Source: a virus | IMG/VR virus record: IMGVR_UViG_3300010400_000023 | Location: 1-59,330 of that record | Reading direction: 5' to 3' (one strand) | DNA length: 59,330 nucleotides | Shown here: positions 1-8,194 of the stretch, one piece after another | Layout: each line of letters opens with the position of its first letter | Position numbering within the stretch: the first letter of the stretch is position 1 | Notes under the pieces: model-generated | Databases searched by the model: none | Seen by the model: the letters and a program-made list of their open reading frames with translations, nothing else | Told to the model about the DNA's origin: nothing | Made by a program: the position numbers and the translations under genes

Positions 1-18
1 CACCCACCCCCGTCGCCG
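1..18. repeat. Left copy of 18-nt terminal direct repeat
   Basis: The first 18 bases, CACCCACCCCCGTCGCCG, are identical to the last 18 bases of the window. This fits a circular or cohesive-ended genome opened at this point. The sequence alone cannot say whether it is a cos overhang present at both ends or an assembly overlap. Confidence 0.85.
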
Positions 19-49
19 GCGTGCGGCGGCGTCAGTGAGTTTTTGTCAT

Positions 50-113
50 GTTTTCCTACGACTTAGCTAGTAAACAGACCGAGTTGTCTGGTTTTTCCAG
101 GTTTTCCTACGAC
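50..113 (+). repeat. Two copies of GTTTTCCTACGAC upstream of the first gene
   Basis: GTTTTCCTACGAC occurs at 50-62 and again at 101-113, 51 bp apart, in an AT-richer leader between the window end and the first gene. The reading frame through here has AT-rich third positions, unlike the coding regions, so I treat it as non-coding. It could hold terminase recognition sites or activator sites for the rightward operon. Function is not shown by the sequence. Confidence 0.5.
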
Positions 114-164
114 CGTGGCGCTGAATACGTTAGCTTGCGGTTCTGCAACCCGGCCTACAGTGAG

Positions 165-527
165 ATGAGCCCCGTGAAAGAGTACGGACCGCCGCCGAAC
201 GACCTCGAAGGGTCGTCCATGACCCAGTTCGACCGCGCCGAATGGCTGCTGGGAATGATGCTCGATCGCTTCGAGCGAGCCATTGCGAAGCACGGTGTTA
301 CGGACGGACTGACGGTTGCCCACGCCAAGGAGGCGGCCAACCTGGCTCGCGCCGCGGCCACCATGGCGAGCGAGCGGAGACAGTTGGATAAGCAGGCTCG
401 CCGCGATGCCGCCGAGCTGCAGCTACCCCAGGTGATGGCGTACCTGCGGACCCTGCCGCCGGACAAGCGCCGACACGTCATCCGCGAGCTCCAGGACTTG
501 GACTCCGGTGGGAGCGTGCTGCGATGA
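165..527 (+). CDS. Hypothetical helical protein, first gene of rightward operon (small terminase candidate)
   Basis: This encodes 120 residues, mostly charged helices. The middle is Ala/Arg-rich (about residues 45-80) and the C-terminus resembles a DNA-binding or oligomerisation tail. The open frame continues up to an ATG at 48, but codons 48-164 have AT-rich third positions unlike the rest of the genome, so the ATG at 165 is preferred. The stop overlaps the next gene by ATGA. Position and size would suit a small terminase subunit, but the large subunit is 6 kb away and I recognise no diagnostic motif. Confidence 0.6.
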   Translation: MSPVKEYGPPPNDLEGSSMTQFDRAEWLLGMMLDRFERAIAKHGVTDGLTVAHAKEAANLARAAATMASERRQLDKQARRDAAELQLPQVMAYLRTLPPDKRRHVIRELQDLDSGGSVLR

Positions 528-832
528 TCATCAACGAGGCCACGATTGCCTACGTATTGAATCAGTTCGGCGTGGAGTCGCGCCCGGTTAAGTCGATCGG
601 CAACGTCGTGTTGATGCTTCCGATGCGGACTCAGGCGGTTGACCTCGGTAACGTTATTACTGCGGAGCAGGTCGTCGACCGGATCCAGGACGGCCGAGAC
701 CGGCTGTTCTCCGCGACGCTGCGGTACATGGCCGAGCACGACGACGACATCAGGGCTGTGCTCGATCGGATCGCGAAGGCGGCCGAGCGACGCGCCGAGA
801 TCGTCGACGTCGTCAAGGGGTTGCTGCGGTGA
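524..832 (+). CDS. Hypothetical protein, 102 aa
   Basis: The start ATG overlaps the previous stop (ATGA) and the stop overlaps the next GTG, so it sits in a translationally coupled run. The C-terminal half (residues 45-100) is charged and amphipathic, likely helical and possibly self-associating. I recognise no family. Confidence 0.75.
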   Translation: MIINEATIAYVLNQFGVESRPVKSIGNVVLMLPMRTQAVDLGNVITAEQVVDRIQDGRDRLFSATLRYMAEHDDDIRAVLDRIAKAAERRAEIVDVVKGLLR

Positions 833-1086
833 CCGACGGTGAGTCAGACGACAATGGCGGTCGATGGTGTGCTGGGCATGGCCGCAGCCACGGCAACCTA
901 TACATCTGTCCGCTGTACAGCGAAGAGATCAAGACGAAGCTCGAGGGCTACAACGCCCAGTTTCGTAACGACCTTCGCGATCCGGCATGGTGTGCTGAGC
1001 AGCGTGCTAAGGGCGTCCCGGAGTGGGGCATCAGGGCCATGGGCGCATTCGCCGGTGTCACTCTGCGATCGGGCAAGCCGTCATGA
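829..1086 (+). CDS. Hypothetical protein, 85 aa
   Basis: GTG start coupled to the previous stop (GTGA). The protein is polar with Cys/His near the N-terminus (WCAGHGRSH and a CPLY segment) that might bind a metal. Its last bases overlap the start of the SLOG-like gene. Family not recognised. Confidence 0.7.
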   Translation: MTDGESDDNGGRWCAGHGRSHGNLYICPLYSEEIKTKLEGYNAQFRNDLRDPAWCAEQRAKGVPEWGIRAMGAFAGVTLRSGKPS

Positions 1087-1634
1087 CCTGGCGCGTAACC
1101 ACGATCATGAGCGGAGGCCAGACCGGCGCTGACCGCGGCGGCATGGACGCGGCGATCCTGCTCGACCTTGACTGGGGCGGCTGGATGCCGAAGGGGCGAC
1201 TCGCGGAGGACGGCATCATCCCGGAGATCTACGCTGCGCGGATGCACGAGGCGGCGCAGCCGAGCATGGCGCTGCGCACCCGGCTCAATATCCAGGACAG
1301 CGACGGGACGCTGCTGCTGTCGTTTCGCAGCGAGTTGGATGGCGGATCGGCGTTCACGGCCGAGGTCGCCGAGCGTACGAAGCGCCCGTACCTGCACCTC
1401 GTGCTGGCCGATGGCGCGCTGGTTCCGCCTGCCGTGCGCGACTCCGTGCTCGAGTGGATCGAGACGGCTCACATCAGCGTGCTCAACGTTGCCGGTCCGC
1501 GCGAGTCGAAGGAGCCGGGCATCCAGGCGGCGGTGCGCGATGCGCTGATTGCGATACTCGAGCCGGTGGTGGTCGAGGCGGAGCGAGCGGTGGTGGTGAC
1601 AGAACCGGAACCCGACGAACACGAGGCCACATGA
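1083..1634 (+). CDS. SLOG/YpsA-like nucleotide-binding protein (putative molybdenum carrier family)
   Basis: The 183-residue protein opens with SGGQTGADRGGMDAA (about residues 9-23). It continues with GWMPKGRLAEDG, a DGTLLLS strand-turn and a GGSAFTAEVA segment. This is the layout of the PF12694 'putative molybdenum carrier' or cpYpsA branch of the SLOG Rossmannoid superfamily, and the length is typical. SLOG domains bind nucleotides or nucleotide-derived signals; many sit in defence or counter-defence contexts, so a phage role in sensing or consuming a signalling nucleotide is possible but inferred. The last ~25 residues are acidic and probably disordered. It overlaps both neighbours by 4 nt. 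Confidence 0.85.
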   Translation: MTWRVTTIMSGGQTGADRGGMDAAILLDLDWGGWMPKGRLAEDGIIPEIYAARMHEAAQPSMALRTRLNIQDSDGTLLLSFRSELDGGSAFTAEVAERTKRPYLHLVLADGALVPPAVRDSVLEWIETAHISVLNVAGPRESKEPGIQAAVRDALIAILEPVVVEAERAVVVTEPEPDEHEAT

Positions 1635-2581
1635 ACGCGATCCCGATTCCGAGGTGTCCGGCGTGTCAGCAGCAGATGCGCGAGAGCCGCGCGACTGACG
1701 TCGTCGAGTGTCGCTGCGGCTTCGAAGTCGACCACGAAACGCTGTACGCCGTAGCTCCGTGTCGTGCACTTGCCGTTGCAGACGGTCGCATGTCAGCGCC
1801 GCGTCCGCGTGGCGCGCGAGGCATCCGCATCTCGGAGAACTTCGGCGAATTGGTCGAACACGCGTGGGATCAGCGATCGGTGAAGCCATCGGAGATGGGG
1901 TTGCCGGCGCGGCAAACGCTGCACGAGGCTGCGCGTAATATCGGTGCACGACTGGGACTCGAGTATCAGGGCGAGGGGAAGGGTCAGTATCTCGTGGTTC
2001 CGGTCACCGGCACGGCGCGTGGTCGGCGCCAACTCCAACGCCAGAAGATCTACGCGTGCGCGCCGCTGAGCTTGGCTCTCGCTGCCGTCGAGCAGATGGT
2101 GCAGGTGATCGCCATGACGCGCGGCCCCGGTAGCTGGTGGAGTACGGGTGGATGCGCCGGCTACTGCGGCGATGGCGATGCGCGAATCGGCTACCTCGAC
2201 GGTGTGCCGCATGTGTTCCTAGCGGCGTACTACTTCCATGACCCGGTTGCGCAGACGCCAGCCGGCCGCATGGAGGCCGTTCTCGAGATGGCGCAGCGTG
2301 GGATGATCAGCACAGAGGAAGCGAAGGCGCTACTCGAGGTGCCGGAGGTGCCCGCCGCCGACCCGCTCGATGCGGTTATCGACGGGGTAACGCTGCGTGC
2401 GTTGCTGGCGTACGACGAATGCGATCGACGTGAGACCATGAGCACCATCGTCCAGCGCAACCACACTCCCGCTCAGCGCGCTGCAGTCAGCGCCCACTGG
2501 TCCGCCGAACTGCGGCTCCGCGTGAAGGCTGATGCGGCGAAGGAGCGGAACCAGGTGACCTACTGCGAGGAGGACGATTGA
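1631..2581 (+). CDS. Mosaic zinc-finger protein with portal-like motif and shared C-terminal module
   Basis: The start ATG overlaps the preceding stop; 316 residues. The N-terminus has a CPAC...ECRC zinc-ribbon arrangement (residues 8-33). Residues about 208-240 carry TPAGRMEAVLEMAQRGMIS followed by an EAxxLL segment, closely resembling part of this phage's portal protein. The last ~75 residues (ADPLDxVIDG, then TPAQRAAVSAHWSA) match the C-terminus of the minus-strand gene at 32451-33689. The molecular role is unknown. The mosaic build suggests a DNA- or virion-associated protein assembled from phage modules. Confidence 0.8.
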   Translation: MNAIPIPRCPACQQQMRESRATDVVECRCGFEVDHETLYAVAPCRALAVADGRMSAPRPRGARGIRISENFGELVEHAWDQRSVKPSEMGLPARQTLHEAARNIGARLGLEYQGEGKGQYLVVPVTGTARGRRQLQRQKIYACAPLSLALAAVEQMVQVIAMTRGPGSWWSTGGCAGYCGDGDARIGYLDGVPHVFLAAYYFHDPVAQTPAGRMEAVLEMAQRGMISTEEAKALLEVPEVPAADPLDAVIDGVTLRALLAYDECDRRETMSTIVQRNHTPAQRAAVSAHWSAELRLRVKADAAKERNQVTYCEEDD

Positions 2582-3126
2582 TGTCCGATCCGTACAGGGA
2601 GCTGTTCGTCGAGACGCCGGCGTCCGAACCGCGGACAGTCGATGACTTGTTCGAGGAAATCGCAAAGCACCCCAGGCCGAAGCCGATCCGCGTCTACATG
2701 CACCCGGCTACGTTCCGGCGGATCGTGATGTACACCAATGCTCGAGTCGATGGTGACGCTGGGTCGGAATCGATATGCTTGCACACCCCATACGGCGTGG
2801 CGCGGCTACATCCCGATCCGGACATCGGAGACCGCGACTACCTGCACTTTGAAGAGGCACCCATGAGCGAACTTGCTGCACTCAGCGCAGAATCTGGACT
2901 CACCGATCTGGAACGGATCCAGCTCCATTGCATCGCACGCCGTAGGCTGAACCAGCCGCAGCCGATGTACCGAATCAGCGACACGGAGTTTGACCTTCAT
3001 GTGTTTCGCTACCCCGCGGTCATTGAGCACGATGCTCGCGGAGCGCACGTTTATTACAGTTTCGGCGCGCTCATGGCAGCGATCTACTCCGGTGGCATCG
3101 GGGGTCTCGAGGTCATCGAGCCGTGA
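2581..3126 (+). CDS. Hypothetical protein with RELFVE N-terminal tag
   Basis: ATG at 2581 shares its A with the preceding TGA. The 181-residue protein begins MSDPYRELFVETP, nearly the same tag as the gene at 4963 (MNPFRELFVEVP), while the rest differs. The remainder looks globular, with no membrane segment and no motif I recognise. An in-frame TTG at 2578 would add one residue. Confidence 0.75.
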   Translation: MSDPYRELFVETPASEPRTVDDLFEEIAKHPRPKPIRVYMHPATFRRIVMYTNARVDGDAGSESICLHTPYGVARLHPDPDIGDRDYLHFEEAPMSELAALSAESGLTDLERIQLHCIARRRLNQPQPMYRISDTEFDLHVFRYPAVIEHDARGAHVYYSFGALMAAIYSGGIGGLEVIEP

Positions 3127-3578
3127 CCTCACCGGCCGACAACATCTCCGACGCTGAGCGCCGCTGCGCCGAGCTCGACGAGTGTCGCGCCGAGCGCTCG
3201 TGGGTCGTCAGGGTCCGCGGCGCCACTGGCGGCATGGTGCTCCATGACTATCGGTGCCCGGCTCATGGCGTCTTCGAGGCCGAGGTGTCGCGTGACGACG
3301 TGCCCGACGAAACGCCGTGCCCGGTAGAGCTCGACGCCGCCCCCGACGACCGCGAGCCGATGTATTGCGGTCTGCCCTCGCCATGGTCGCCGTCCGTCGT
3401 CTCCTGCCGCGTCCGCGCCGTCGAGACGACCCGCGGCAAGTCCGACAAGCCGCCGACCTCGATGGCGCTCACGACGCGTGACCTCGCCGAGGGCATGCCG
3501 ATGGCCGAGTGGAAGGCGAAGCGGGCGAAGCTGCATCGGGAACGGCGACGCGAGCAGATCAAGGCGGTGATGCGATGA
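3123..3578 (+). CDS. FmdB-like zinc-ribbon protein
   Basis: GTG start coupled to the previous stop; 151 residues. Around residues 41-45 there is YRCPAHG, with further cysteines at PCPVE and MYCGLPS; the 'YxC..HG...CP..' layout resembles FmdB-type or phage zinc ribbons. The C-terminus (about 125-151) is basic and helical. A nucleic-acid-binding role is inferred. Confidence 0.75.
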   Translation: MTSPADNISDAERRCAELDECRAERSWVVRVRGATGGMVLHDYRCPAHGVFEAEVSRDDVPDETPCPVELDAAPDDREPMYCGLPSPWSPSVVSCRVRAVETTRGKSDKPPTSMALTTRDLAEGMPMAEWKAKRAKLHRERRREQIKAVMR

Positions 3579-3931
3579 GCGTATACGACGCGGTATCAAC
3601 CGAGCTCCTCAAGCTGCGCATAGATACGCGCACCGACCAGATGACGCCCTCCGAGGTCAAGGCTTTCAACGCCGGCCGCAGCATCTCGTTCGCGCTGCCG
3701 TCGCGCGTTACAGTGTTGATCTACAAGTCGTCGCAACACGACGGGTGGAACACGCACGCCATGCTGGATGCGGTCGATGTCGTGACTGGTGAGCCGGGAT
3801 CGTTCGGTGCGATATATCAGCATCCGAGCGAGCCGACCCCGCGGGAGATCGCCGAGCACGTGATCGAGCAGCTCCGGCACGAGGTCGAGGAGCAGCTGGG
3901 CCTTGATCCGCATGGGAGGACGGAGCGATGA
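3575..3931 (+). CDS. Hypothetical protein, 118 aa
   Basis: The ATG at 3575 overlaps the previous stop. The frame is open further upstream, but the coupled ATG fits the operon pattern. The protein looks like a small mixed alpha/beta fold with a charged C-terminal helix. Family not recognised. Confidence 0.75.
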   Translation: MSVYDAVSTELLKLRIDTRTDQMTPSEVKAFNAGRSISFALPSRVTVLIYKSSQHDGWNTHAMLDAVDVVTGEPGSFGAIYQHPSEPTPREIAEHVIEQLRHEVEEQLGLDPHGRTER

Positions 3932-4395
3932 GCGACCTCGGCAAGCTATTCGACCTCGAGTGCAACGCGGCGAATGAGTTGTTCGACCGCCGCGAGCGTG
4001 AGATGCTTGAGCACGGATACCGAAAGCCGGGCGTGGAGTCGGAGCGGATGACCGGCTTGGACGTCTGCGTCCACTCACCGCGCTGTCGCGTCATCGAGCG
4101 CTACCTCCGCGCGACCATCACCATCCCCGGCGGCTCCATCGAGGCCGGCATGCAGCGCACGCGCGGTGAGCCGCTGACACTGCTGCGCGCCGAACTGGCC
4201 AGGATTATCGCCGACGAGGTGCTGACGTTGAATGGCGATGACGTCGACGACGAATCAGCCGGTCGGCTCATCGACGCCATCGAGGAGCGCATCAGCGAGA
4301 CGTGGCCGGCGCGCGCGTGGTTCGTTGAGGTCTGGCAGGCAGACGAAGCCGTGTGCCAGGTCTACGCGCCGTACGGGATGCCGAGGCGCAGGTGA
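3928..4395 (+). CDS. Hypothetical protein, 155 aa
   Basis: ATGA-coupled to the gene before. The protein is acidic, with helical stretches at residues 1-35 and 80-125 and no transmembrane segment. It starts MSDLGKLFDLECNAANELFDRRE. No family recognised. Confidence 0.75.
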   Translation: MSDLGKLFDLECNAANELFDRREREMLEHGYRKPGVESERMTGLDVCVHSPRCRVIERYLRATITIPGGSIEAGMQRTRGEPLTLLRAELARIIADEVLTLNGDDVDDESAGRLIDAIEERISETWPARAWFVEVWQADEAVCQVYAPYGMPRRR

Positions 4396-4580
4396 AGCTC
4401 GACGATGTATTCTGTTTTGACTGCGCGCTGTATCAGACGACGTACGGTGTCGGATGTTTGCGCTGTACGCCCGCCGCGGCGCGAGTAGCGCGTGATGAGC
4501 AGATCCAGAAGGTCATTCGCGATGCCCAGCGCAATGCAGTCATGTGCGAGGCACAGCAACGGAAGCGTGGCCAGTCATGA
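4392..4580 (+). CDS. Small cysteine-rich zinc-ribbon-like protein, 62 aa
   Basis: The coupled GTG at 4392 overlaps the previous stop; a longer open frame upstream is not preferred. It carries CFDC near residue 8 and CLRC near residue 21, the four-cysteine pattern of a minimal zinc ribbon, then a basic helix. Role unknown, probably nucleic-acid or protein binding. Confidence 0.7.
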   Translation: MKLDDVFCFDCALYQTTYGVGCLRCTPAAARVARDEQIQKVIRDAQRNAVMCEAQQRKRGQS

Positions 4581-4966
4581 CCTCCGACACCGTTACCGTC
4601 AACGCGCTCTACAAGGACCTCTACCCCGCGGCTGGCACGCGCATCAAGCAATGGGTCGTCGAGATGGGGCGCGAATCTGCCTGGGAGCGTGAGACGTGCC
4701 CGCGCGTCGATGTACCCTCGCACAACGACAACTGCGGCGGCGGATGCCGCAACGTCGGCTCCACGCAGTGGATGCACCTCAACCATGATAGCTGCTACGA
4801 CTGCAACGATCTTCAGGATGCTACGCGTGAGCGCCCGGACGTCGTCGCATGGCTTGCTGAACGCGCGAAGCGACCGCCGATCACCACTGACCGCGAAGCG
4901 CTGAGCGAAGAGATTGCGCCGGACTGGTCGCTGACCGAGCATCCGATGTTCCGGAGGCTGCGATGA
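4577..4966 (+). CDS. Hypothetical Cys/His-rich protein, 129 aa
   Basis: ATGA-coupled start. The central part contains HNDNCGGGCRN and HDSCYDCND (about residues 49-78), a likely metal-binding core. The C-terminus is helical. Family not recognised. Confidence 0.75.
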   Translation: MTSDTVTVNALYKDLYPAAGTRIKQWVVEMGRESAWERETCPRVDVPSHNDNCGGGCRNVGSTQWMHLNHDSCYDCNDLQDATRERPDVVAWLAERAKRPPITTDREALSEEIAPDWSLTEHPMFRRLR

Positions 4967-5343
4967 ACCCGTTCCGCGAGCTGTTCGTCGAGGTGCCGCG
5001 TCAGTTGCTTGAGGCTGCCGTCGCGGAAGCGAAGTCGCGCCGCAGGCCGACTGGCGCGTCGTATACGTACGGTCCCAGTTCAGTCATCGAGCGGCTTCGC
5101 AAGCTGCCGTGGGCCATCATCGCGGCTGATTTGTTCGGATGGACCAGTTGTTCGGTCACTCGATCTGCCTACACCGACGACATCATCATCGAAGGCATGT
5201 CGGCATGTCGGCATCGTCAGCGCGTCGAGGTATCGGAGATTGCGGTCATGGCGGCACGAGAGATCCGCGAGATCGTCGACGCGATCGTGCGCGAGGTCGA
5301 TGCGCAGCGCGCGTGCTACTGCGTCCAGGCGGCGCGCCCATGA
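4963..5343 (+). CDS. Hypothetical protein with RELFVE N-terminal tag, 126 aa
   Basis: ATGA-coupled. It opens MNPFRELFVEVP, matching the tag of the gene at 2581; 15 nt (GAGCTGTTCGTCGAG) are identical between them. The rest is helical and basic with two late cysteines (CYCVQ) and no known motif. Confidence 0.75.
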   Translation: MNPFRELFVEVPRQLLEAAVAEAKSRRRPTGASYTYGPSSVIERLRKLPWAIIAADLFGWTSCSVTRSAYTDDIIIEGMSACRHRQRVEVSEIAVMAAREIREIVDAIVREVDAQRACYCVQAARP

Positions 5344-5888
5344 CTCTCGCCATCCGGCCCGCGAACCTCACCGATCCGACTGAGCGGCCGTTCATCGTCG
5401 ACGGCTGGATCAACTCGTTCCGCACCGCGCATGCCGCGGGCATCGTGTCTATGCGCCGGTGGCGCAGCGTCATGTGGGAGACGGTCGAAGACATCCTCGG
5501 TCAGCCTTACGTGTCGACCCTTGTCGCAGCCGACGACGCAGACCCGACGGCGCTCTATGGCTTCCTGGCGTACGAAGGCCCGAACCCGAACAACCGACCG
5601 AGCTGGCGACCGAACTCGAGCGCCTCACCCGACAGCTTGCCGTACGTGCACTACGCGTACACGAAGGAGTACCGGCGGCGTGGGCGCAAGACGTTTGGCG
5701 GCGCCGGCGTGATGACGTCGCTCCTTGCCGCGGCAGGCATCGATCCGGATCTGCCGTTCGGCTTCGCCTGCAAGACACCGCCGGTGGTCCACATGATGGA
5801 CGCCGGCAAGCTCCGCGGCGCCCGATGGGACCCGCTGCGCATCCGCTACGAACGCGACTACCGAGAATACGAGAGGAAACAGGTATGA
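5340..5888 (+). CDS. GNAT-like N-acetyltransferase
   Basis: The ATG at 5340 overlaps the previous stop; 182 residues, normal for a single-domain GNAT. The N-terminus MTLAIRPANLTD is the usual first strand. A central strand (YVHYAYTKEYRRRGRKTFGG, about residues 102-121) places an R/K-R-x-G-R-type acetyl-CoA pyrophosphate loop at the right spot, and a YERDYREYER helix ends the protein. The substrate is unknown. Phage GNATs of this type lie in packaging or early clusters. Confidence 0.7.
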   Translation: MTLAIRPANLTDPTERPFIVDGWINSFRTAHAAGIVSMRRWRSVMWETVEDILGQPYVSTLVAADDADPTALYGFLAYEGPNPNNRPSWRPNSSASPDSLPYVHYAYTKEYRRRGRKTFGGAGVMTSLLAAAGIDPDLPFGFACKTPPVVHMMDAGKLRGARWDPLRIRYERDYREYERKQV

Positions 5889-6211
5889 GCGAAGAGAAGA
5901 AAGTCCCGGCATGGATGATCGGACCCGGCGGCGCGAAGCCGATCCGCGTCCAGAAGCTCCGGTTCCGCACCGGCATCACGGTCGACCTTCCGAAGAGCGC
6001 CGCGGCGAAGTACGTCGCTGACGACTCGCTGCCGCAGGATGGTCAGCCCGCGCCCGAGGTGGAGCGGACCAACATCCCGCGCTACAAGATCTACTACCTG
6101 CCGTGGCTCGGACAGTATGCCGTGGCGTACTACCCGGCCGCGTCGAAGGAGCAGTTCGGACGGTCGGCTTGGATTCCGCGCGAATGGGCGCAGGCGGATC
6201 CAGCGGAATGA
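5885..6211 (+). CDS. Hypothetical protein, 108 aa
   Basis: ATGA-coupled. A basic N-terminal half is followed by a Tyr/Trp-rich C-terminal segment (YKIYYLPWLGQYAVAYYPAA). It is likely a small beta-rich domain. Not recognised. Confidence 0.75.
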   Translation: MSEEKKVPAWMIGPGGAKPIRVQKLRFRTGITVDLPKSAAAKYVADDSLPQDGQPAPEVERTNIPRYKIYYLPWLGQYAVAYYPAASKEQFGRSAWIPREWAQADPAE

Positions 6212-6480
6212 ACCTGCCGCGGCACATCAGCTTGACGATCCAGCACAACCCGCACCGGGGCGTCTACGTGCCGATCGATAAGTGGATCGAGGACTACCTG
6301 CTCTCGGCGACCAGTGGTACCGGATTCACCGCCGACGAGGTCATTGCGCCCGCCGACCATGCGGCCATCCTCGCGACGGGCGAGGTCTGGATTATCAGCT
6401 GGTGTCCCGATACGCCAGTCGGCTCGTGCTGCGTCGTCGCCGCAACGCTCGATCGCGCGCTGGAGTTCGCGAACCAATGA
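6208..6480 (+). CDS. Hypothetical protein, 90 aa
   Basis: ATGA-coupled to the previous gene. Its stop overlaps an ATG at 6477 that opens a 12-codon frame ahead of the terminase. The protein is a mixed fold with a late CCVVAATLD strand. Not recognised. Confidence 0.75.
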   Translation: MNLPRHISLTIQHNPHRGVYVPIDKWIEDYLLSATSGTGFTADEVIAPADHAAILATGEVWIISWCPDTPVGSCCVVAATLDRALEFANQ

Positions 6481-6515
6481 CCCTGCATGCCTCAGGCACC
6501 CCTATGCCGCCCTGA
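6477..6515 (+). other. 12-codon ORF at the terminase start, frame-offset from terminase
   Basis: An ATGA-coupled ATG at 6477, the start architecture used by almost every gene here, reads only 12 codons (MTLHASGTPMPP) to TGA at 6513. The terminase frame is offset by -1 and has no ATG between 6360 and 6596. Either ribosomes shift -1 near CCG-CCC-TGA, or the sequence has a one-base error or a real lesion. Confidence 0.45.
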
Positions 6516-8194
6516 CCGCTCCATGGGACAGGGAGAAATCCGAGCGCCGCGTCCTCTCACCGGATGCGGCGTGGGCGGCTGAGATCCGCGAGGCGGTGCT
6601 TGCCGACTGTCATCCGTTTCAGCGGGACGCCGTCTCGGCGCCACACCGCTATTTCACGTGGCTCGTGGGGCGCGGCGGCGGCAAGACCACCTCCTACAAG
6701 GCGAAGTACCTCATCGGTCTGTCGTCGATCCCCAAGGGCAAGTTCCTGTTTGCCGCGCCGACGCGCGAGATGGCCGCTGACCTGCTCTGGGACCCGCTCA
6801 AGGACAGCTGCGAGCGCCTCGGCATCGAGGCCAGCTGGAACGAGACGCGCAAGGTCTGCACGTTCAAGCGCACCGGAGCGAAGCTCAAGCTCGTCGGCGC
6901 CGACGACAAGAAGGAGATGGGCAAGCAACGCGGTCAGCCGTTTGACGGCGTTGGCGTTGACGAGGTCGCCGAGTTCTTGCCGCACCTGATCGAGTGGTTC
7001 GTGGACCGCATCATCGCACCGCGTCTCGGCGAGCGCGGCGGATGGCTCGGCCTCGCCAGTACCCCGGGTCACGTGCTCCGCGGGTTGTTCTACGAGGCCA
7101 CGCGCCCCGGCTCGGGGCTGCATGTCCCGTTCTCCGAGGCCAGCAAGCACCCGGGATGGGGCGGCTGGGTGTCGCATTCGTGGGGGCTACGGCAAGTCGT
7201 CGAGCTCCCCGACGCGACTCGGAAGTACCCCGCCATCGTGGCGAACTGGCTCGAAGCGCTGCGCATCAAGGCGCTGCGCCAGTGGGGCGACGATAACCCC
7301 ATTTGGCTCCGCGAGTACGAGGGCCGGTGGGCGGCGGATAACGCGCTCATGGTGTTCCGGTACCTGCCGCACCGGGACGGCGCGCCGTGGAACCAGTGGG
7401 ACCCGCCGCGACGCGGGACGATGCAGATCGCTGTGCTGCCGGCCGGTCGCTCGGACTGGCTGTACGTCATCGCGATCGACGAGGGCTTTGCCGATCCATT
7501 TGCTTGCAATGCGTTTGCATTTAGCCCGACGGATCCGACGAGGACGATCTATCACATCTACGGCATGGAGCAGGGCAAGCGTCGCGGCGATGACGTCGAC
7601 AAGCGCCCCGAGGCGGAGCGCGAGAAGATGTACGCGCGCCCGGTGGCGCAGTTGCTCATCGGTGACGCGCTTGACCCGTCGAAGCCCAGTGGGCTCATCG
7701 GCGCGATCGGCACGTGGCCGATCGGCATGGAGGGCGACTGCGGTGAGGCGTTGCTCCTTGAGCTCGCCAACGTCTACGGCATCCGCGTCGAGCGGTTCGA
7801 CCGAACGACGAAGTACAAACTCACGGCGATCGAGGTGGTAAACGGAGACCTCGCCGACGGCAGGATCAAGATCCTGAAAGGCTCCGCTCTCGAGGTGCAG
7901 CTCGGCGAACTGCAGTATGCCGAGGACGACTTCGGCAACCTGAAAGAGAATAAGGCGCAGGCGAACCACTCGAGTGATACTCTTGTAATTGCTCGTAAAA
8001 TCATTGGTAAGCTGCTATCCGCCGGGACTGTCGACGAGCCGTCCGATCCAGCAGCGGCGAAGCGTGTGGCGACGGAACTGGCGCGGCTCAAGGCGATCGA
8101 AGATCCGCCCGATCCCGAGGACAGCTCGCACTCACCCGGATTCGCAGGTATGCTCGTCGGAGGAGACTACTCGGACCCATGGAGTCAGATATGA
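6512..8194 (+). CDS. terL: Terminase large subunit
   Basis: This ATP-driven DNA-packaging motor and nuclease docks on the portal. A Walker A (VGRGGGKTT, near 6662) and a Walker B (GVDEVAEF, near 6952) form the ATPase. A C-terminal RNase H-like nuclease follows, with acidic residues in VIAIDEGFADPF (near 7468) and a final NHSSDTLVIARK strand. Coding-type third positions begin about 6480, yet the frame has no good start: GTG at 6596 is late, and ATG 6359 and GTG 6314 would run over the previous gene. The start given is nominal; the protein may be made by frameshifting from the ATG at 6477. Length (~560 aa) is normal. Confidence 0.9.
   Translation: MTAPWDREKSERRVLSPDAAWAAEIREAVLADCHPFQRDAVSAPHRYFTWLVGRGGGKTTSYKAKYLIGLSSIPKGKFLFAAPTREMAADLLWDPLKDSCERLGIEASWNETRKVCTFKRTGAKLKLVGADDKKEMGKQRGQPFDGVGVDEVAEFLPHLIEWFVDRIIAPRLGERGGWLGLASTPGHVLRGLFYEATRPGSGLHVPFSEASKHPGWGGWVSHSWGLRQVVELPDATRKYPAIVANWLEALRIKALRQWGDDNPIWLREYEGRWAADNALMVFRYLPHRDGAPWNQWDPPRRGTMQIAVLPAGRSDWLYVIAIDEGFADPFACNAFAFSPTDPTRTIYHIYGMEQGKRRGDDVDKRPEAEREKMYARPVAQLLIGDALDPSKPSGLIGAIGTWPIGMEGDCGEALLLELANVYGIRVERFDRTTKYKLTAIEVVNGDLADGRIKILKGSALEVQLGELQYAEDDFGNLKENKAQANHSSDTLVIARKIIGKLLSAGTVDEPSDPAAAKRVATELARLKAIEDPPDPEDSSHSPGFAGMLVGGDYSDPWSQI

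Noticed and set aside
48-164. N-terminal extension of the first gene from ATG 48
   Set aside because: Third positions are AT-rich and the segment contains two copies of a 13-bp repeat, so it looks non-coding.
948-1949. 333-aa minus-strand frame across three plus-strand genes
   Set aside because: Shadow frame; it contradicts several coupled plus-strand genes with sensible products.
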